Source: Polynucleobacter meluiroseus
GTDB taxonomy: Bacteria; Pseudomonadota; Gammaproteobacteria; Burkholderiales; Burkholderiaceae
Length of the DNA stretch: 6,769 bases
Assembly (NCBI GenBank): GCA_943329505.2
Contig: CALQED020000065.1
Coordinates: forward strand, 1 to 6,769
Direction: 5' to 3'
The notes below the pieces were generated by a model. That model was not told where the DNA came from. It did no database searches and saw nothing but the letters and a program-made list of their open reading frames with translations. The number at the start of each line of letters is the position of its first letter. The first letter of the stretch is position 1. A program made the translations under genes and the position numbers. This document shows positions 6,397 through 6,769 of the stretch, piece by piece.

Positions 6397-6769
6397 GCGC
6401 ATCTTCGGCATCAAACGCACTCTTCGCTTTAGTTGATGTGAATAACTTTTATGTTTCTTGTGAGCGTGTATTCCAACCCAAGTTAGAAGCAGTACCGATG
6501 GTAGTGCTCTCGAACAATGATGGCTGTGCTGTAGCACGTAGCGCTGAAGTTAAAGCGCTTGGCGTGAAGATGGGAACGCCTTGGTTTCAGATGGAGGAGC
6601 TCGCCAAAAAGCATGGTATTCAGGCTTACTCATCTAATTACACCTTGTATGGTGATATGAGTAACCGTGTAGTTCAGGTGTTGCGAAGCTTTACGCCCAA
6701 TCTAGAGGTTTACAGTATCGATGAAAGTTTCTTGCAAATCGAGACAGTCTTAAAACAATATCAAGACAC
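6393..6769 (+). CDS. umuC: UmuC, catalytic subunit of DNA polymerase V, 5' part
   Basis: The first 125 residues of a Y-family DNA polymerase; the frame is still open at the window end, and full UmuC proteins are about 420 residues. Seen directly: [15 protein letters not shown] with catalytic Asp 15 and steric-gate Tyr 20, [14 protein letters not shown] (38-50), [11 protein letters not shown] (55-65), [15 protein letters not shown] (79-93) and VYSIDESF with catalytic Asp 110 and Glu 111. These align with E. coli UmuC D6, Y11, D101 and E102 at a constant offset of nine, so the protein has a short Ala/Ser-rich N-terminal extension (MSASSASNA). A GAGAG at 6381-6385 can serve as a ribosome site, and the ATGA overlap with umuD suggests translational coupling. 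Expression should follow the LexA-controlled umuD promoter. The palm, fingers and little-finger remainder and any beta-clamp motif lie outside the window. Confidence 0.96.
   Translation, partial: MSASSASNALFALVDVNNFYVSCERVFQPKLEAVPMVVLSNNDGCAVARSAEVKALGVKMGTPWFQMEELAKKHGIQAYSSNYTLYGDMSNRVVQVLRSFTPNLEVYSIDESFLQIETVLKQYQD

Overview
The window looks like ordinary chromosomal DNA of a betaproteobacterium with moderate GC content. A freshwater Burkholderiaceae such as Polynucleobacter is my best guess. That guess rests on the overall look of the proteins and on an E. coli-type LexA box (CTGT-N8-ACAG); no marker gene in the window proves it. All convincing genes are on the + strand.

Positions 2-4653 hold two overlapping genes of an AddAB-type helicase-nuclease, which processes double-strand DNA breaks for recombination. 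The first is the 3' part of an addB-like gene, entering from outside the window. It has a PD-(D/E)XK nuclease core and four cysteines expected to hold an Fe-S cluster. The second is a complete addA-like gene with all UvrD-family helicase motifs plus a C-terminal nuclease domain. The two genes share a 4-base GTGA overlap, so they are probably translationally coupled.

Positions 4654-5584 hold a gene with its own likely promoter and a strong ribosome binding site. It encodes a predicted exported, membrane-anchored protein with two TPR-like repeats, one transmembrane segment and a low-complexity Gly/Pro-rich tail that ends in a duplicated SWDDGG motif. Its function is unknown. A 308-base gap follows. 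It contains an 11-bp hairpin close to the stop codon, a strong intrinsic terminator with a UNCG-type tetraloop, and two unproven small ORFs on opposite strands.

Positions 5865-6769 hold an SOS mutagenesis operon. A near-perfect LexA operator with 11-bp arms lies only five bases (from its 20-bp core) before the first ATG of umuD, which is followed by umuC with a 4-base ATGA overlap. UmuD keeps the Ala-Gly cleavage site and the Ser-Lys catalytic dyad. UmuC is cut by the window end, but the visible part has all three catalytic acidic residues. Together they should form an SOS-induced DNA polymerase V for translesion synthesis.

The repair theme (AddAB, then UmuDC) is notable, but each system belongs to a known family. 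I see no clear evidence of a new system, CRISPR array, mobile element or RNA gene. The least explained items are the TPR/SWDDGG membrane protein, the gap after it, and the way umuD translation starts without a Shine-Dalgarno sequence.
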